Assembly (NCBI GenBank): GCA_964526475.1
Contig: CAZGKF010000024.1
Span: 1 to 44,305, forward strand
Reading direction: 5' to 3'
Length of the DNA stretch: 44,305 nucleotides
Origin: CAYVTV01 sp964526475
Lineage (GTDB): Bacteria > Bacteroidota > Bacteroidia > Bacteroidales > GCA-2748055
This document shows, in pieces, positions 1 through 8,416 of the stretch. The position numbers were made by a program, and so were the translations under genes. The notes under the pieces are model-generated. The model was not told the DNA's origin. It saw only the letters and a list, made by a program, of their open reading frames with translations, and searched no databases. Numbering within the stretch: the stretch's first letter is position 1; each line of letters begins with the position of its first letter.

Positions 1-199
1 TTGCCAACCCGCCCTGCCCCGGCCAAAAAGCCTCAGGTTCGCACAATCCGTGGACATCCTGCGCACATAAGCTTTCTTTTTGCCCTTCTGCCAACATTTT
101 TCACTTTGCGACTGCCAACTGCCCTCTGCCACCTTTTTTAATATCCAACTTACAATGGAGGTTTCCGCAGATCTTGCAGATTATCGCAGAAAGACAACC
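1..199. other. Intergenic sequence, no gene seen
   Basis: No coding region is visible. The stretch contains several degenerate CTGCCAAC-like units (near 1, 89 and 112) and a GCAGAT-rich tract around 167-192 of a kind often seen between genes in Bacteroidota. It lies downstream of the leftward TolC-like gene and gives no clear terminator hairpin. Confidence 0.5.
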
Positions 200-1627
200 T
201 TATATCTTTAAAGGATTCCCTCTGTAAAAATTTAAAATATTTATTTTAAAGATAAAATCATATTTTGATTGTAAGAGATCAGATTGAGTTATGAGAAGCT
301 GGTTTTTTGCGGTATTAAAATCAACAGTATTTACAAGTCCCAACTCAAATTTTTCAGTCGTATATTTAAACGATTCTTCCATTGCAACCAATGCTTTCGA
401 TGCAGCATTGTATTTTTTTAATGCTGCTGTTGCATCAGAATAGGATCTGGTTATTTCTTCATAGAGCGATTTTCGTGAATAGTCAAGTTCCAGTCTGGAA
501 TGTTCAACTCCGAGCTTTGCATTTTTTATTGAATTACTGATCTGCATCCCGTTAAAAATAGGAATTGATATACTGAGGAATATACTGGTACTTGCGTTAT
601 CTTTAAACTGGTTCATAAAAGGGTAGGTTGCGAATACCGGATTTAGAGTGGTGGCAAACACTTGTTCGCCACCTTCGGTTATCCCGATTGGAATTGTAAT
701 GGCTTCTGTGCCTGTTATTCGTTCACGAATATCGGAATAACCTGAACCATAAGTAGCTGACAGGCTTATTTTGGGACTGCGGTAAGCTTTGGCAATATCG
801 AAAGATTTTTCAGAACTTTTTAACCGGGATTCGGAGCTTTTAATCTGAGGTAGAATTGCAAGCGCTTCATTGTAAACGAATTCTGTTCCAGTCATCAGTT
901 CTTCTTCATTTATACCTTCTATTTCAGGAGTTTCGATAGCAAAAGGTTTTGAGACATCAAGATTAAGTATTTGCATGAGTGTTAGATAGGATAGATTAAG
1001 CTGGTTTTCGGAGGTAACAAGATTAACTTCCTCTGAGGCTTCCTGTGCCTGTATCTCAAGCAAACTACCTTTAGCAAGGCTGCCGGCTTCGACTAAAATT
1101 CGTGCCCGTTCAACCTGTAATCGTGTTAATTCCAACTGGTTTCTGGAAACTTCCAGAAGTTCTTTGTTAAATAAAATCTGAAGATAAGCTGCTGCAATAT
1201 TAAGTGAGATATCGTTACGGAGTTTATCAAGATCATACAAGCTCGCCTGGAGATTAAAAAAATTCTGCTTAATGGTATTTTGTTTCTGAAAGCCATTAAA
1301 TAATATGGTATTGGAAGAGAAACTAAAGTTGCCTGATTTGATTTTCTGGTCATCTGTGAACTGATAGGTGGTCTGGTCAAGAGCACGGCCAAAAGACATT
1401 CCGTACGATCCTGAGGCATTAAGATCAGGATAAAGATCAGCCTTTGACTGTCGATAATTATTTTCTGAAATACTGGTGGATATTTTTTGCTGCTTTATAC
1501 GGATATTATTTTCAAGTGCATAATCAATACACTTTTCAAGTGTCCATAATTCCTGCGAAAAGGAACAGGCGGAGTAAAAAGCAACAAAAACTGCAGTGAA
1601 AAATAGTATTTTTGCATTTATTCTCAT
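200..1627 (-). CDS. TolC-family outer membrane efflux protein
   Basis: Probable outer-membrane channel subunit of a tripartite efflux or type I secretion system. The 475-residue product begins with a cleavable signal peptide (MRINAKILFFTAVFVAFYSA, cleavage near FSQ-E). It then shows the two-repeat, coiled-coil-rich pattern of TolC proteins, including an early LEKCIDYALENN segment and a late repeat with VEHSRLELDYSRKSL. Length is normal for the family. The membrane-fusion and pump partners are not upstream, where a divergent gene sits 70 bp away, so they may lie left of the window or elsewhere. The substrate cannot be inferred. Confidence 0.9.
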   Translation of the reverse strand: MRINAKILFFTAVFVAFYSACSFSQELWTLEKCIDYALENNIRIKQQKISTSISENNYRQSKADLYPDLNASGSYGMSFGRALDQTTYQFTDDQKIKSGNFSFSSNTILFNGFQKQNTIKQNFFNLQASLYDLDKLRNDISLNIAAAYLQILFNKELLEVSRNQLELTRLQVERARILVEAGSLAKGSLLEIQAQEASEEVNLVTSENQLNLSYLTLMQILNLDVSKPFAIETPEIEGINEEELMTGTEFVYNEALAILPQIKSSESRLKSSEKSFDIAKAYRSPKISLSATYGSGYSDIRERITGTEAITIPIGITEGGEQVFATTLNPVFATYPFMNQFKDNASTSIFLSISIPIFNGMQISNSIKNAKLGVEHSRLELDYSRKSLYEEITRSYSDATAALKKYNAASKALVAMEESFKYTTEKFELGLVNTVDFNTAKNQLLITQSDLLQSKYDFIFKINILNFYRGNPLKI

Positions 1628-1697
1628 ACTGATTAATATTTTAAGCGGATAAATTAAATTTTAAAGATAACGAAACATTTATCAGAAATAATGTATT

Positions 1698-2426
1698 ATG
1701 ATGAAAGATAATATATGTTTTTATGAAGATATAGGGGAGGTTATTTATCGAAGAAAAACCGGAGCCAGAAGACTCATTATAAGGGTCAGACCTGCTGGTG
1801 ATATCAATGTCACAGTACCTTATTTGGTGAGTTTTCGCAAAGCTGAAGATTTTGTGAAACTTAAAAAGGACTGGATCATAAGAACAAAAATAAAACTTGA
1901 GAAGCAAAGGCTTCCGGAGATACAGATTAATGATCTTACTGAATTCAATACCTTTTCACACAAACTGAAACTTATTCGTTACGAGGGAAATACTCCCGCG
2001 AGAAAGTTTAATTCTGATTACATTGAAGTTTATATTCCCTTCTCAGATGATATCACAAGTGATAATTGTCAGAAGTTTATAAAAGAAGCATTAATTGAAA
2101 CCTATCGGAGAGAAGCGAAAAAGCATCTTCCGGAGAGAGTGAAATATTTTTCTGATTTACATGGATTTAACTTTACAGGCGTTTCTGTTAAGAATATGAG
2201 AACCCGCTGGGGAAGCTGTTCCGGTAAGAATAAAATAAATCTGAATATTCATCTTATGTCGCTTCCTGAACATCTGCGTGACTACGTAATATTGCATGAA
2301 CTGGTTCATACAATTGAAAAGAATCATAGTGCAGCTTTCTGGGAAAAACTTGAATCAGTCTGCCCTGGTTCACGAATTTCCAGGAAAGAGATAAGGAAAT
2401 ATGCAGCAGAGATGAGGAGTTATTAA
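1698..2426 (+). CDS. YgjP/SprT-like zinc metalloprotease (DUF45)
   Basis: Predicted cytosolic zinc metallopeptidase of the YgjP (DUF45) family; the physiological substrate is unknown. The 242-residue product has the family signature MRTRWGSCS followed by HELVHTIEKNHSAAFW, giving the HExxH zinc site and a third ligand histidine downstream. The N-terminal half is the usual beta-rich YgjP region. There is no signal peptide. It is divergent from the TolC-like gene, with a 70-bp shared intergenic region, and ends 24 bp from the end of the next, convergent gene. Tandem ATG codons at 1698 and 1701 make the exact start uncertain by one residue. Confidence 0.9.
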   Translation: MMKDNICFYEDIGEVIYRRKTGARRLIIRVRPAGDINVTVPYLVSFRKAEDFVKLKKDWIIRTKIKLEKQRLPEIQINDLTEFNTFSHKLKLIRYEGNTPARKFNSDYIEVYIPFSDDITSDNCQKFIKEALIETYRREAKKHLPERVKYFSDLHGFNFTGVSVKNMRTRWGSCSGKNKINLNIHLMSLPEHLRDYVILHELVHTIEKNHSAAFWEKLESVCPGSRISRKEIRKYAAEMRSY

Positions 2427-2449
2427 TAACAGGGTGTTATTCTGCTATT

Positions 2450-3319
2450 TCAGATATTTACATGGATTCTGAGTTCTCTGTTCAGTATCAGATCAATTGC
2501 CTGAATATAATCAAGAGCTTTGTGTTTACCGAAAAGATTTACAAGCTCTTTAAGAATAAAATCTCTTCCTTCTTCATTCCAGTCGAAGTAATTCAATTCC
2601 GGAAATTTCCCCTTTTCAATTTTATCCAGGTGTCGTTTAAGCATGCTGTATTTTGACCGGAAAGCCAGTACAGATTTAATGTTTTTCTTGATTTCTTCTG
2701 AAAGGTAGTTCTCAATAAACTTAAGCTCACTGGGTAACACTTCAAAAGTTTGTTCGTAATAATCGCAGAACTCTTGTGACCAGTTGATAAAGTGAATGAA
2801 ATAGTTTGTTACTTTAAAAAGTTTACGATTGGATTCATCTTTGGCAGAAAGAAGGAATAAGCGGTTAAGCTCCTTTAAATATAATTTTTTAAGGGCATCA
2901 TTTAAGATGTCATTTATATCTCTCAGGTTAGCTTGATAGACACTGCTGAAATTAACCAGTGAAAATGCTTTGGTTCTGTATGTCTTTCCTGATGATATTA
3001 TTTTACTGATGAGTTCTAACTCGTCTTCAAATATGTTATACAGGGGGGAAAGTTTTTCCTTGTATATCTGTTCGTAAAGGTTTTCAGAATAATGTCCGTT
3101 TTGAATAAGTTGTAAAATTTTGGTATCATGAAATTTCTTTTCAAGAGACCCGGAATAATAATGTAGGTATTCACTGATCTTGCTTTTTACCTGTGCTTTA
3201 TTCCCTGCTGCAATGATCTGAACGTATAAGGGATAAAAATTCTCCCCCTCATAAACCTTCGGAACAGCTCTGGTGTTAAGATAATGCTTAACTGTTATTT
3301 TTCTGCTTCCTTCAGCCAT
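2450..3319 (-). CDS. Hypothetical protein with recombinase-arm-like N-terminus
   Basis: Function not recognised. I start it at the ATG at 3319 (MAEGSRK...) because an upstream TTG in frame at 3340 overlaps a good -7 box (3338-3345). The 289-residue protein begins with KITVKHYLNTRAVP and YPLYVQIIAAGNKAQVKS, which resembles the arm-type DNA-binding domain at the start of many Bacteroidota tyrosine recombinases. The remaining ~240 residues are charged and helical, and I see no recombinase R-H-R-Y catalytic pattern. It stands alone, convergent with the YgjP-like gene. It might be a DNA-binding or adaptor protein using a recombinase-type N-domain; that is inference. Confidence 0.7.
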   Translation of the reverse strand: MAEGSRKITVKHYLNTRAVPKVYEGENFYPLYVQIIAAGNKAQVKSKISEYLHYYSGSLEKKFHDTKILQLIQNGHYSENLYEQIYKEKLSPLYNIFEDELELISKIISSGKTYRTKAFSLVNFSSVYQANLRDINDILNDALKKLYLKELNRLFLLSAKDESNRKLFKVTNYFIHFINWSQEFCDYYEQTFEVLPSELKFIENYLSEEIKKNIKSVLAFRSKYSMLKRHLDKIEKGKFPELNYFDWNEEGRDFILKELVNLFGKHKALDYIQAIDLILNRELRIHVNI

Positions 3320-3337
3320 TTTTACAGGAATAAATGA

Positions 3338-3368
3338 CAAAATTACAAAAAACTAAGCAGTATGGCAA
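3338..3368 (-). promoter_or_regulatory. Predicted Bacteroidota-type promoter
   Basis: On the minus strand TAATTTTG (3345-3338) matches the TAnnTTTG -7 box, with TTG (3368-3366) 20 nt upstream as the -33 element. The predicted transcript would start about 12 nt before the ATG at 3319, which supports that start. Confidence 0.5.
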
Positions 3369-3510
3369 TATTGTTTCCTGAAACAATGATAAAAATCTAA
3401 AAAGAGCAGAAAAATCATAAATATTCTTAGCACATTAAAATTTATTCATTTGGAATACAGAAGAGAAGGATTATCTGAAATAAAGGTGTAAAATTTTAAA
3501 AAAGAAGGTT

Positions 3511-4440
3511 TCAGAAATTATCACAATATCTGTATGCTTCCAGAACGGCTTTTTCCCCTTCAGCATCTGACAGGCTTTTACCATGTTCCATACAGATTGT
3601 TCCGGTATAGTTTTTACTGTAAAGGTGTTTAAAAATATTTTTATAATTAATTTCTCCTGTAGTTGGTTCTTTTCTTCCCGGGTTGTCCCCAACATGTAAA
3701 GCTGCGATATAGTCCCAGGCCTTATCAATATTTGGGATAAGGTTACCTTCTGTTATCTGCTGATGGTAAATATCATTTACTATTTTGCAGGCTGGACTGT
3801 TAACAGCTTTACAGATATGATATGCCTGAGGTATTTTTGTGAGGAAAAGCCCGGGATGATTTGTCCATGCGTTCAGTGGCTCCAGAACCATAATTAATCC
3901 TGCTGGTTCTAAAATTTCACAACAGAACTTCAGATTATCAATAACATTTGCTGTCTGGTAATCCCATTCAAGGCCTTCATCAAACCTGCCAGGCACAACC
4001 AGTGCCCATTTTGTATTGGTTCGTTTTGCAGTTTCGACACCTTCTTTCATCTTTTTTAAAAGCATTTCCCTGATTTCCGGGTCGCGTGTAACAAAAGATT
4101 TCACCTTGAAGTCTGCATAAAGGACGAAAGGCCCCAGTACCATATTTTGCCTGGCAATTTCAGCAGCTATTCTATCCTGTTCAGAGATTTCTCTTCTCAT
4201 CAGGCCATTGTCGAACATAGCACTAAAACCATTATCCTTACAGAATCTGATCTGATCCAGGGGATCTTTTCCTGCACTTTCTGCAAACATTCCAAAAGGA
4301 GGAGCATACTTAAGTTTAAAAGGCTGATTTTCTATTTCAGCCTTTTGTTGTCGGATGTTTCCAACTGTTATTCTGGCAGTTGCTGTTGATGCAACTGCCG
4401 CGATAATGGTCTTTTTCAGGAAATTTCGCCTGTTTTCCAT
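3511..4440 (-). CDS. Tat-exported TIM-barrel sugar isomerase/epimerase-like enzyme
   Basis: AP endonuclease family 2 / hydroxypyruvate-isomerase-like TIM barrel, 309 residues. The N-terminus RRNFLKK followed by an Ala-rich hydrophobic stretch is a twin-arginine signal, so the enzyme should act outside the cytoplasm. Visible family ligands are Glu in MVLEPLN, Asp in VNDIYHQ, His in ALHVGD and Glu in CMEHG, the E-D-H-E divalent-metal set. It is the last gene of a leftward operon, 21 bp after the Gfo/Idh/MocA gene. Close relatives in Bacteroidota can act as lyases on 3-keto-glycosides, and the pairing with an exported oxidoreductase makes that plausible here. Classic hydroxypyruvate isomerase is cytosolic and so less likely. 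Confidence 0.85.
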   Translation of the reverse strand: MENRRNFLKKTIIAAVASTATARITVGNIRQQKAEIENQPFKLKYAPPFGMFAESAGKDPLDQIRFCKDNGFSAMFDNGLMRREISEQDRIAAEIARQNMVLGPFVLYADFKVKSFVTRDPEIREMLLKKMKEGVETAKRTNTKWALVVPGRFDEGLEWDYQTANVIDNLKFCCEILEPAGLIMVLEPLNAWTNHPGLFLTKIPQAYHICKAVNSPACKIVNDIYHQQITEGNLIPNIDKAWDYIAALHVGDNPGRKEPTTGEINYKNIFKHLYSKNYTGTICMEHGKSLSDAEGEKAVLEAYRYCDNF

Positions 4441-4461
4441 ATGAATATTTACAGATTAGTT

Positions 4462-5799
4462 TCAGACTTTTTTCTCAGCTCCCGGAACAGGTATAACAGC
4501 CTCTGTATCAGCAGGGCCCATTATAAAAGTAGCAGGGCCAAGTTTCATGTCAGAATTCATCATTTCATCCCAGCTTACCTCTTTTCCTGTATATGCAGCT
4601 ATACGTCCCATAATTGCCACCATGGTTGATATAGCAGTGTTTTCAGCCTCCATACGTGGAATCCCCTGCCTTATACAGGTAACAAGATCGACATGTTCCT
4701 GATCAAAAGCACTGATTAAAAGACCGGGTTTTCCTTCTTCATTTAAAGGATATTCATACTCCCAGATGATATTACCTTTTAGATCAAGGATCTGGTTTTT
4801 GCAGTTCGATGATCCTTTGGTTCCCTGAATATGTTCGCCATTTTTTGTAGTGGTCCCGTTTATCTGCCGGCACATGCTATGCATATGCATTCCATTTTCG
4901 AAAGTATAGTCAATGCTGAAATTATCATATTGATCACCTGTAACTCGGCGTTGACGTGATCCCGTACCAACAGCTGTAACAGGGTGTGATCCTGTAAACC
5001 AGTTGACAACATCAATATTATGAATGTGTTGTTCAACGATATGGTCGCCACTAAGCCAGCACCAGTTTACCCAGTCGCGGATCAGAAATTCCATATCGCT
5101 CCATTCAGGCTGGCGGACACGATACCATAGCTGTTGCTGATTCCACCAGACATTTGCATTAACTATTTCCCCTATTTTACCGCTCATAATTTGTTTATAT
5201 GTTTCAACATAATCGGGAGAGTGTCTTCTTTGTGTTCCGGCAACAACCACAATCCCTGTGCTTTTTGCTTTCTGGGCAGAAGCAATGACACTTCGCGCTC
5301 CAACCGGGTCAACAGCGACCGGTTTCTCAATAAATACATGTTTTCTTGCCTGCACGGCAGCTTCAAAATGCATTGGTCTAAAAAAAGGAGGAGTGGCAAG
5401 AATAACCAGATCGATGCCGGAATCCAGCACCTTATCGATTGCATCGAAACCGACAAAACATTTTTCATCTGCGATCTCCTGTCCCGTTTTTTCTTTAATA
5501 GATGCTTTACATCTATCCACTCTTTCCTGTAAAACGTCACCAAGAGCAATAACTTCGAGGTCGTTGCCGGCATTAATAAAGTTTAGTGCGGCTCCGGTTC
5601 CTCTTCCTCCGCAACCTACCACGCCCGCTTTAAGTTTCATGCCATCCGGAGCTTTACTGAGTAATGGGGGAAGATCAAGATCTTTCGGGATGCCTTTTTT
5701 ACAGGAATTAAGAATGGCCCCCACGCCCATAATTCCCAGTGTACCAGCAGCAGCAGTTTTTGTCAGAAAACTTCTTCTGCTAAAATTATTATCATTCAT
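4462..5799 (-). CDS. Tat-exported Gfo/Idh/MocA family oxidoreductase
   Basis: NAD(P)-dependent sugar dehydrogenase of the Gfo/Idh/MocA family, 445 residues. The start MNDNNFSRRSFLTK with a hydrophobic segment is a Tat signal, and a following NSCKKG could be a lipobox. The Rossmann motif is GVVGCGGRGTG and the substrate-domain motif is VFIEKPVAVDP, with the family's EKP lysine. Such exported members usually carry tightly bound cofactor. It lies 36 bp after the tetraheme/SUMF1 gene and 21 bp before the TIM-barrel gene, with all three on one strand. The substrate is not determinable; oxidation of a sugar hydroxyl to a keto group is the expected chemistry. Confidence 0.9.
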   Translation of the reverse strand: MNDNNFSRRSFLTKTAAAGTLGIMGVGAILNSCKKGIPKDLDLPPLLSKAPDGMKLKAGVVGCGGRGTGAALNFINAGNDLEVIALGDVLQERVDRCKASIKEKTGQEIADEKCFVGFDAIDKVLDSGIDLVILATPPFFRPMHFEAAVQARKHVFIEKPVAVDPVGARSVIASAQKAKSTGIVVVAGTQRRHSPDYVETYKQIMSGKIGEIVNANVWWNQQQLWYRVRQPEWSDMEFLIRDWVNWCWLSGDHIVEQHIHNIDVVNWFTGSHPVTAVGTGSRQRRVTGDQYDNFSIDYTFENGMHMHSMCRQINGTTTKNGEHIQGTKGSSNCKNQILDLKGNIIWEYEYPLNEEGKPGLLISAFDQEHVDLVTCIRQGIPRMEAENTAISTMVAIMGRIAAYTGKEVSWDEMMNSDMKLGPATFIMGPADTEAVIPVPGAEKKV

Positions 5800-5835
5800 G
5801 TTGTAAAGATTAGGTTTATATAAAATGTGAACTGT

Positions 5836-7362
5836 TTACTGTTTTTTTTCATCGTATTCACAAACAACCCGGAATCCTACATAAAAGCAATCAGAATACC
5901 ACCATTCACTTTTCGGGCTCTGAGGATCTGAGATCATCCATTCATCTGTTCGGGTATAATCACGCGAAGCACTTCGTATGTCACCCGGGTTACTTCTATA
6001 GGATCCTCCCCTGATAACCCTTTCGGTTCCTGACTCAGGTCCCACAGGATTTTCAATAACAGAAACTGAATACTTTTTTGTATATTGTTCGAATACATCA
6101 GCAGCATACCAGTCGCTGCAAAACTCTGCTACATTACCTGCCATATTTATAAGTCCGAAAGGGTTTGGTTCTACCATATCGGGGGTCTGGCTCTTCGATC
6201 CGCTATTTAAAGAATATATCACATACCTGTTGATCAAAGAAGTGTCTGCTCCGAATAATCTGTTAATAAACCTGTCATTATCAATCTTCTTTGGATTTCC
6301 TTCAAAGAAATATGGTTCTGTAGTTCCTGCCCGGCAGGCATATTCCCATTCAGCTTCTGTTGGTAATCTGTATGTTTTTCCTGTGATTTGTGAAAGCCAC
6401 TCGCAATATGTTTGTGCTGCATGGAACCTGATGGATATGGCAGGTCTTTTCCCAAATCCCCAGTTGCGGTCGGGAGAACCGTAAGGAGGAGTGGGACCTG
6501 TAATACCGTCAACGTCCTGCTCGCGATCAACATCGGTTGAACGTCCTTCTTTTGTGGTTCGAAGGTAGAAGTTCATGAACTCATTCCATGTAACTTCATG
6601 TTCGGCCATGAAAAAGGGAGAAATCTTCACTTCCACCTGGGGGCCTTCATCTGGTTTGCGGTAAGGCTCATTTGCAGGACTCCCCATTTTAAATACTCCT
6701 CCCGGAATAGCTTTCATTTCAAATGATAGATTTGAGTCCGGAATATATTCTGTAAAATCTGCAAAAGAGTCGATCTCCGCTGGTTCTGAGTAAATGACCG
6801 AATCGGCAATTGTGGATAAGGCAGTTAGTTCTGTCGATTTGTAAGCTGGCATATAGTGACCTACATCGAGATGGCAATTAAGGCATTTTACCTTTCCAAT
6901 ATTATTCCTGTAATATAAATGGGCTTCACCCCCTTCCTGGCTTAACGATAAAGGGAAAAGATTCTGATGGCATTTTATACAGGCAGATTCATAAGTAAAA
7001 TGGACTGCAAATTCCAATTGTCTTTTCTCATCCCAGATTATTTTACTATGGTCTTTGAACAAAAAACCGTATATATCTTTGGCTCCTAGACGGATTTTCT
7101 CTCTCAGATGACCTTGTCCTTTTGGAGGCAGATGGCATTCAATGCACTGAACCTGCATGCCTGCACTATTGTCGTAATGGGATGTTTTCTTTCTTGACTC
7201 AAATACATGGGGGTGCACATGGCAGGAAGCACAAAACACATCAGTGGAGGTGTAATCAACAGAATAATTAAAGGAAAAGGTAATGATAATCCCAATGATT
7301 ACTCCAAAAAAAAGTATATAAATGATCCCGGGTTTTTTAGAGGGCCCAAATTTTAATTTCAT
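5836..7362 (-). CDS. NapC/NirT-like tetraheme cytochrome fused to SUMF1 domain
   Basis: A two-part envelope protein of 508 residues. Residues 10-32 form one membrane anchor. Residues ~40-170 contain four CxxCH heme motifs (Cys44, 73, 128 and 160) in a NapC/NirT-like tetraheme layout. Residues ~216-505 form a SUMF1 (formylglycine-generating/EgtB-like) domain with IPGGVFKMGS, HEVTWNEF, YRLPTEAEWEYACRAG, NMAGNVAEF and VIRGGSYRS. The two copper-binding cysteines of true formylglycine-generating enzymes, expected after RGGS, are absent (Ser and other residues there), so sulfatase activation is unlikely. It is the first gene of the operon with the two exported sugar enzymes. A weak promoter-like box (TACCTTAG) lies near 7403-7396. 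The cytochrome part may exchange electrons with the quinone pool; the SUMF1 role is unknown. Confidence 0.88.
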   Translation of the reverse strand: MKLKFGPSKKPGIIYILFFGVIIGIIITFSFNYSVDYTSTDVFCASCHVHPHVFESRKKTSHYDNSAGMQVQCIECHLPPKGQGHLREKIRLGAKDIYGFLFKDHSKIIWDEKRQLEFAVHFTYESACIKCHQNLFPLSLSQEGGEAHLYYRNNIGKVKCLNCHLDVGHYMPAYKSTELTALSTIADSVIYSEPAEIDSFADFTEYIPDSNLSFEMKAIPGGVFKMGSPANEPYRKPDEGPQVEVKISPFFMAEHEVTWNEFMNFYLRTTKEGRSTDVDREQDVDGITGPTPPYGSPDRNWGFGKRPAISIRFHAAQTYCEWLSQITGKTYRLPTEAEWEYACRAGTTEPYFFEGNPKKIDNDRFINRLFGADTSLINRYVIYSLNSGSKSQTPDMVEPNPFGLINMAGNVAEFCSDWYAADVFEQYTKKYSVSVIENPVGPESGTERVIRGGSYRSNPGDIRSASRDYTRTDEWMISDPQSPKSEWWYSDCFYVGFRVVCEYDEKKQ

Positions 7363-7524
7363 GCACAGGTAATTTCCGGTAATTATTATCTGGGCCTAAG
7401 GTAGTAAAAAATATTTTTCCTGAAACCGGAGTCAATAAGCATAAATGAATTTGTCAGATTATTTTTTGACGAATGAATGGATTAAAAAAAACAAAAAGTT
7501 GAGAAATGAAATCAGATTGACGTA
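7363..7524. other. Intergenic, upstream of cytochrome/SUMF1 operon
   Basis: AT-rich leader region for the leftward operon. Beyond the weak -7-like box near 7396-7403, no structure stands out. Confidence 0.4.
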
Positions 7525-7656
7525 TTATTTCAAATCCCTTATCTCTGCCTCAAAATCAAGAGGTTTATCGCATATCATTATCTGATACATAAATGCATAA
7601 TCATTTATCATATCATTTGTATTCAGATATTTTTCAGGATCATTGTTTGTAATCAT
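7525..7656 (-). CDS. Possible 43-residue small protein
   Basis: A short open frame (ATG at 7656, TAA at 7525) encodes an acidic peptide starting MITNNDPEKYLNTNDMIND and containing YQIMICDKPLDFEAEIRD. The composition looks protein-like rather than random, and no longer gene competes for the region. No family is recognised. It could be a genuine small protein or a remnant of a larger gene. Confidence 0.35.
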   Translation of the reverse strand: MITNNDPEKYLNTNDMINDYAFMYQIMICDKPLDFEAEIRDLK

Positions 7657-7967
7657 TATTTCACAGTATTAAATTACGATATAAAAGTAATGGAGCTGTG
7701 TTAAGGAAATATTAGGATTAGATTAATTAATTGATATTCAGCACAAAAGTTTTTAACAAAAGTTTTTTTTGTTAAAGATGTAAGTTTTTTTCATTAAGGT
7801 AGAATTAACTTTAGGCACCGGAGAGCTTGTATGTAAAAGGATTTCGATTCAGGTTGCTCTAAAATAAAGCGAAAAAATATTAACAAATGGAAAAGGTACA
7901 GAAAAAGCTGTATTCTCAAAACGGAGAATAATGACCACCTCAATTAATAGATAGAGTCAGGTTGAAG
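7657..7967. other. Intergenic, AT-rich, no gene seen
   Basis: No credible coding frame was found. An imperfect T/A-rich hairpin with TTTAACAAAA and TTTTGTTAAA arms occupies 7752-7776. It lacks a GC stem, so I do not call it a terminator. Confidence 0.4.
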
Positions 7968-8041
7968 TGGAGATAAGGGGAATCGAACCCCTGACCTCTT
8001 GACTGCCAGTCAAACGCTCTAGCCAACTGAGCTATACCCCC
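7968..8041 (-). tRNA. tRNA-Ala (anticodon GGC)
   Basis: Read on the minus strand, the sequence folds as a complete cloverleaf. The acceptor arm GGGGGTA/TATCTCC includes the G3-U70 wobble that identifies alanine tRNA. The D-arm is GCTC/GAGC, the anticodon loop CTGGCAG has GGC at positions 34-36, and the T-arm carries TTCGATT. The discriminator base is A73 and CCA is not encoded. It reads alanine codon GCC (and GCU). Confidence 0.95.
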
Positions 8042-8070
8042 ATAGTAGGTTACAAAATTAGAATATTTTT

Positions 8071-8250
8071 ATGATTAAGCAAATACTTGTTGAATTTGCC
8101 TTGGCTATAATTATAAATGGCCTTATGGAATTGCTTTCTATTCATCCTCTAATTGCAGAAGATATTTTTAATACTTCTCATCTTCCAAAGTTTGAAGCAT
8201 TCGATCAGTATTATTTTCTTACCATAAAAGACATTGAAGAGGCTGTCTAA
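8071..8250 (+). pseudogene. corA: corA magnesium transporter remnant, truncated by repeat
   Basis: The frame from ATG 8071 to TAA 8250 encodes a fragment of the CorA cytoplasmic domain. IHPLIAEDIFNTSHLPKFEA followed by FDQYYFLTIKD matches the family pattern HPLxxEDIxNxxxxPKxExxxxYxFxxxK. The preceding AIIINGL looks like the shortened WINIDGL region, with about nine residues lost before the HPL motif. The last codons (EEAV, stop) come from the end of the mobile repeat beginning at 8239. The C-terminal half, both membrane helices and the GMN motif are missing, so this cannot be a functional transporter. Confidence 0.75.
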
Positions 8251-8300
8251 AAAGCCTTATGACTTTAGAATTCACTTTCAATTTGTAAGTTATTCTATAA
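8239..8300 (+). repeat. Half copy of 87-bp inverted-repeat element
   Basis: It starts with the terminal sequence GAGGCTGTCTAAAAAG and follows the minus-strand sequence of the complete copies (16626-16712 and 30398-30484) for about 49 bases. It then diverges into GTTATTCTAT, an extension shared with the other half copy at 25922. The far inverted end is not visible. It interrupts the corA remnant. Confidence 0.75.
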
Positions 8301-8400
8301 AAAACTCTGTGACACTCTGGCGAGTTCCTTCGCCATAGGTTTCGGCCTCCGGCGAAAGGCACCCTTTGGGGTTTAATTCCATTTATTAATTTACCCGGTT
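8301..8400. repeat. Short hairpin-forming intergenic sequence
   Basis: Around 8327-8359 the arms CCTTCGCC and GGCGAAAGG can pair, with GC-rich sequence between them and AT-rich flanks. It sits just beyond the half-copy repeat and may belong to it or be an independent REP-like element. Confidence 0.35.
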
Positions 8401-8416
8401 ACTCTTGATAAACAGT

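Noticed and set aside
5836..7362. Formylglycine-generating enzyme that activates sulfatases
   Set aside because: The copper-binding cysteines are absent and no sulfatase gene is in the window.
7752..7776. T/A hairpin as a terminator
   Set aside because: The stem has almost no G-C pairs, and no gene ends nearby on either strand.
8301..8400. CRISPR-like repeats
   Set aside because: Only one hairpin is present; no regularly spaced direct repeats occur here or elsewhere in the window.
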